DNA of 64,000 nt. Origin: Paulownia fortunei. Lineage: Eukaryota > Streptophyta > Magnoliopsida > Lamiales > Paulowniaceae. Below the pieces are notes generated by a model. That model had not been told where the DNA came from and ran no database searches. It saw nothing but the letters and a program-made list of their open reading frames with translations. Within the stretch, counting starts at the first letter, position 1. Each line of letters opens with the position of its first letter. Shown here piece by piece: positions 59,460 to 64,000 of this stretch. The stretch spans positions 25,369,548 to 25,433,547 of the forward strand of contig CM033109.1 in NCBI GenBank assembly GCA_019321725.1, given 5' to 3'. Both the position numbers and the translations under genes were made by a program.

Positions 59460-59559
59460 NNNNNNNNNNNNNNNNNNNNNNNNNNNNNNNNNNNNNNNNN
59501 NNNNNNNNNNNNNNNNNNNNNNNNNNNNNNNNNNNNNNNNNNNNNNNNNNNNNNNNNNN
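59460..59559. other. Assembly gap, 100 N
   Basis: Exactly 100 N. A round size is a convention for gaps of unknown length. The left side is LINE/telomere-type sequence and the right side satellite in inverted orientation, so contiguity and relative orientation are not proven. Confidence 0.98.
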
Positions 59560-62500
59560 TTTTCTCTTACGTATTCAAATTATAATTTAATTAGATTGTT
59601 TTTTCTTTTTACTGTATAATTTGAAGGAAAACTTACATTATTTTCAATGAGAGAAACTATATATTTCCTACTTTTAATTTTAATTATGCGTAACAATTGA
59701 AAAAGCGACTCCGAATGTTGGTACCTATTTCTTGATTCTTATTAAATTTGTATTTTAATTGATTTTTTTTAAGAAAAATTTACTTTTAAAAATTTTATTT
59801 TTTCTTATAAACTAAAAGCATATGCTATAACATAGGAGTTAGAATTAGAAAAAATACTTTCCTATGGTTAAGGTTAAATAATAATAAAAATTTTAAAACT
59901 TGATACCCGTTTCTCTCTTACGTATTCAAATTATAGTTTAACTCGATTGTTTTTTATTTTTACTGTAAAATTTCAAGGAAAACATACATTATTTTCAATG
60001 AGAGAAACAATATATTTGCTAATTTTAATTTTAATTATGCGTAAAAATTGAAAAAAACGACAACGAATGTAGTACCTATTTCTTGATTTCTTATTAAATT
60101 CTTATTTTTAATAGATTTTTTCTATTTAAAAGTTTACGTTTGAAAAAATTATTTTTTCTAATAAACTAAAAGCGTATGTATATAAGACAGGAGTTAGAAT
60201 TAGAAAAAATACTTTCCTACGGTAAGGTTAAATAATATTAAAAATTTTAAAACTTGATACCCATTTCTCTTTTACTTATTCAAATTGTAGTTTAACTGAT
60301 TGTTTTATTTTTACTATAATTTCAAGGAAAACTTACATTATTTTCAATGAGAGAAACAATATATTTTCTTACTTTTAATTTTAATTATGCGTAACAATTG
60401 AAAAAAGCGACTACGAATGTTGGTACCATTTTTGCTCTCTTATTAAATTTTTATTTTAATTGATTTTTTTCTTTCTAAAAGTTTACGTTTGAAAAAAATT
60501 TTATTTTTGTCTAATAAACTAAAAGTGTATGCTATAACATATGAGTTAGAATTATTAAAAAATACTTTCATACGGTTAAGGTTAAATAATATTAAAAAAT
60601 TTAAACTTGATACCCGTTTCTCTCTTACTTATTCAAATTCTAGTTTAACTGATTGTTTTTTCTTTTTAATGTATAATTTCAAGGAAAACTTACATTATTT
60701 CCAATGAGAGAAACAATATATTTCCTACTTTTAATTTTAATTATGTGTAAAAATTGAAAAAGGCGACTCCGAATGTTGGTACATATTTCTTGCTTATTAT
60801 TAATTTTTATTTTAATTGAGTTTTTTCTTTAAAAAAGTTTATGTTTTAAAAATTTTATTTTTTCTAATAAACTAAATGCATATGCTATAACATAGGAATT
60901 AGAATTAGAAAAATATTTTCTATGGTTAAGGTTAAATAATTTTAAAATTTTAAAACTTGATACCCGTTTCTCTCTTACGTATTGAAATTATAGTTTAACT
61001 CGATTGTTTTTTATTTTTACTGTAAAATTTCAAGGAAAACATACATTATTTTCAATGAGAGAAACAATATATTTGCTAATTTTAATTTTAATTATGCGTA
61101 AAAATTGAAAAAGCGACAACGAATGTTAGTACCTATTTCTTTGATCTTATTAAATTCTTATTTTAATAGATTTTTTTCTATTTAAAAGTTTATGTTTGAA
61201 AATAATTATATTTTTTTCTAATAAACTAAAAGCGTATGTTATAAGACAGGAGTTAGAATTAGAAAAAATACTTTCCTACGGTAAGGTTAAATAATATTAA
61301 AAATTTTAAAACTTGATACCATTTCTCTCTTACTTATTCAAATTGTAGTTTAACTTGATTGTTTTATTTTTACTGTATAATTTCAAGGAAAACTTACATT
61401 ATTTTCAATGAGAGAAACAATATATTTTCTACTTTTAATTTTAATTATGCGTAACAATTGAAAAAGCGACTCCGAATGTTGGTACCTATTTTTGCTCTCT
61501 TATTAAATTTTTATTTTAATTGATTTGTTTTCTTTCTAAAAGTTTACGTTTGAAAAAAATTTATTTTTGTCTAATAAACTAAAAGTGTATGCTATAACAT
61601 ATGAGTTAGAATTATAAAAAATACTTTCATACGGTTAAGGTTAAATAATATTAAAAAATTTAAAACTTGATACCCGTTTCTCTCTTACTTATTCAAATTG
61701 TAGTTTAACTTGATTGTTTTTTCTTTTTAATGTATAATTTCAAGGAAAACTTACATTATTTTCAATGAGAAGAAACAATATATTTCCTACTTTTAATTTT
61801 AATTATGTGTAAACAGTTGAAAAGGCGACTCCGAATGTTGGTACATATTTCTTGCTTTATTATTAAATTTTTATTTTAATTGAGTTTTTTCTTTAAAAAA
61901 GTTTATGTTTTAAAAATTTTATTTTTTTCTAATAAACTAAATGCATATGCTATAACATAGGAATTAGAATTAGAAAAAATATTTCCTATGGTTAAGGTTA
62001 AATAATTTTAAAATTTTAAAACTTGATACCCGTTTCTCTCTTACGTATTAAATTATAGTTTAACTCGATTGTTTTCTCTTTTTACTATATAATTTCAAGG
62101 AAAACTTACATTATTTCCAATGAGAGAAACAATATATTTCCTACTTTTAATTTTAATTATGCGTAACAATTGAAAAAGCGACTTCGAATGTTGGTACCTA
62201 TTTCTTGCAACCTTATTAAATTTTTATTTTAATTGATTTTTTTTAAAAAAAGTTTACGTTTTAAAAATTTTATCTTTTTCTAATAAACTAAAAGCATATG
62301 CTATAACATAGGAGTTAGAATTAGAAAAAATACTATCCTACGGTTAAGGTTAAATAATATTAAAATTTTAAAACTGATACCCGTTTCTCTTTTACGTATT
62401 CAAATTATAGTTTAACTCGATTGCTTTTTCTTTTTCTATATAATTTCCAAGAACTTACATCATTTTCGATGAGAGAAGCAATCTAATTGCTACTTTTAAT

Positions 62501-64000
62501 TTTAATTTTGCGTAATAATTGAAAAAGCGACTCCAAATGTTGGTACCTATTTCTTGCTTTCTTATTAAATTTATTTTTTTCTTTCTAAAAGTTTACATTT
62601 TAAAAAATTTATTTTTCTCTAATAAACTAAAAGCGTATGCTATAACATAGGAGTTAAAATTAGAAAAAATAATTTTCTACGGTTAAGGTTAAATAATATT
62701 AAAAAATTTTAAAACTTGATCCCGTTTTTCTCTTACGTATTCAAATTATAATTTAACTGGATTATTTTTTCTTTTTACTGTATAATTTGAAGGAAAACTT
62801 ACATTATTTTCAATGAGAGAAACTATATATTTCCTACTTTTAATTTTAATTATGCGTAACAATTGAAAAAGCGACTCCGAATGTTGGTACCTATTTCTTG
62901 ATTTCTTATTAAATTTTATTTTTTAATTTTTTTTTCTATTTAAAAGTTTACATTTCAAAAAAAAAATTCTAATAAACTAAAAGCATATGTGATAAGACAG
63001 GAGTTAGAATGAGAAAAATTACTTTCGTACGGTTAAGGTTAAATAATATTAAAAAATTTAAAACTTGATACCCGTTTCTCTCTTACTTATTCAAATTCTA
63101 GTTTAACTTGATTGTTTTATTTTTTACTGTATAATTTCAAGGAAAACTTACATTATTTTCAATTAGAGAAATAATATATTTTCTACTTTTAATTTTAATT
63201 ATGCGTAACAATTGAAAAAGCGACTACGAATGTTGTTACCTATTTCTTGCTTTCTTATTAAATTTTTATTTTAACTGATTTTTTTTCTTTCTAAAAGTTT
63301 ACGTTTGAAAAAAATTATTTTGTCTATAAACTAAAAGCGTAAGCTAATAATAGGAGTTACAATTAGAAAAAATACTTTCCTACGATTAAGGTTAAATAAT
63401 ATTAAAAAAAAATTAAACTTGATACCCGTTTCTCTCTTACTTATTCAAATTGTAGTTTAACTTGATTGTTTTTTTTCTTTTTACTGTATAATTTGAAGGA
63501 AAACTTACATTATTTTCAATGAGAGAAACAATATATTTCCTAATTTTAATTTTAATTATGCATAAAAATTAAAAAAAATGACTCCGAATGTTGTTACCTA
63601 TTTCTTGCTTTCTTATTGAATTTTTATTTTAATTGATTTTTTTCTTTCTAAAAGTTTACATTTTAAAAATTTTATTTTTTTCTAATAAACTAAAAGCATA
63701 TGCTATAACATAGGATTAGAATTAGAAAAAAAATACTATCCTACGTTTAAGGTTAAATAATATTAAAGAATTTTAAAACTTGATACCCGTTTCTCTCTTA
63801 CTTATTCAAATTGTAGTTTAACTTGATTGTTTTTTCTTTTTAATGTATAATTTAAAGGAAAACTTACATTATTTTCAATGAGAGAAACAATATATTTTCT
63901 ACTTTTAATTTTAATTATGCGTAACAATTGAAAAAGCGACTCCGAATGTTGGTACATATTTCTTGCTATCTTATTAAAATTATTTTAGTAGATTTTTTCT
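59560..64000 (-). repeat. 355-bp satellite array, right part, inverted orientation
   Basis: Same family as the left array, reverse-complemented: ATGTTGGTACC recurs at about 59720, 60421, 60779, 61484, 62194, 62545, 62890 and to 63947 with a mean spacing near 352 bp. Read on the minus strand the segment after the GCTTTTTC box is AATTGTTACGCATAATTAAAATTAAAAG rather than the left-array AATTTTTAGCCATAATTAAAAATAAAAG (pieces shown are 20 bases or fewer when split at CATAATT), so this is a distinct subfamily. No genes; the 72-codon frame at 60489-60707 is chance read-through. Confidence 0.95.
59900..62030 (-). repeat. Trimeric higher-order satellite domain, unit about 1.06 kb
   Basis: Three monomer types repeat in order. 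GACAACGAATGT marks type 1 at about 60058 and 61116; TTTTTGCTCTCTTATT marks type 2 at about 60429 and 61491; AATGTTGGTACATATTTCTTGC with AAACTAAATGCATATGC marks type 3 at about 60773 and 61835. Distances are about 1058-1062 bp. Flanking monomers to the right do not keep this order. Confidence 0.78.

Overview
The window looks like repeat-rich nuclear DNA of a flowering plant. Four classes of evidence support this: a very A+T-rich satellite with a monomer of about 355 bp, blocks of the plant telomere repeat TTTAGGG, plant L1-type LINEs with a C-terminal RNase H domain, and an Athila-type Ty3/gypsy LTR retrotransposon primed by tRNA-Asp. I found no intact single-copy host gene. A 100-N run at 59460-59559 marks an assembly join.

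Layout. From 1 to 29673 there is a tandem satellite array with its GGTACCAACATT box on the + strand. It contains higher-order domains (dimer about 700 bp, a 1.27 kb duplication, three copies of a 1.99 kb unit) and is interrupted once, at 23020-26226, by a 3.2 kb TG...CA solo LTR with 5-bp GTATT target duplications. From 29673 to 59459 there is a cluster of minus-strand LINEs (A, B, C, D, and probably a further one entering the gap). Blocks of degenerate TTTAGGG repeat lie before A, between A and B, between B and C, and beyond D; C and D abut directly. In the four visible 3' ends that reach such a block, a short A-run passes straight into CCCTAAA (seen as TTTAGGG then T-run on the + strand). 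LINE A is split in its ORF1 by a 10.7 kb Athila-like element (34591-45282; LTRs 1611 and 1606 bp; TSD CTCCC). After the gap, 59560-64000 is the same satellite family in the opposite orientation, as a distinct subfamily with a trimeric unit of about 1.06 kb.

The most unusual object is inside the Athila element. Its gag, protease, reverse transcriptase and RNase H are readable although broken by many one-base frameshifts, but the integrase stops soon after its start. In its place lie about 0.7 kb of unrecognised sequence and an intronless copy of a LOG-type cytokinin-activating phosphoribohydrolase gene (41247-41878) that carries one frameshift. The second point of interest is the LINE family, whose members appear repeatedly embedded in telomere-type repeats, reminiscent of telomere-targeting non-LTR elements of insects and green algae.

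Interplay. All identifiable proteins belong to mobile elements: the LINE proteins (ORF1 RNA-binding; ORF2 endonuclease, reverse transcriptase, RNase H) and the Athila polyprotein. All copies carry stops or frameshifts. The two Athila LTRs differ by only six substitutions and nine one-base indels by my count, so the insertion is recent, and some frame breaks may be consensus errors.
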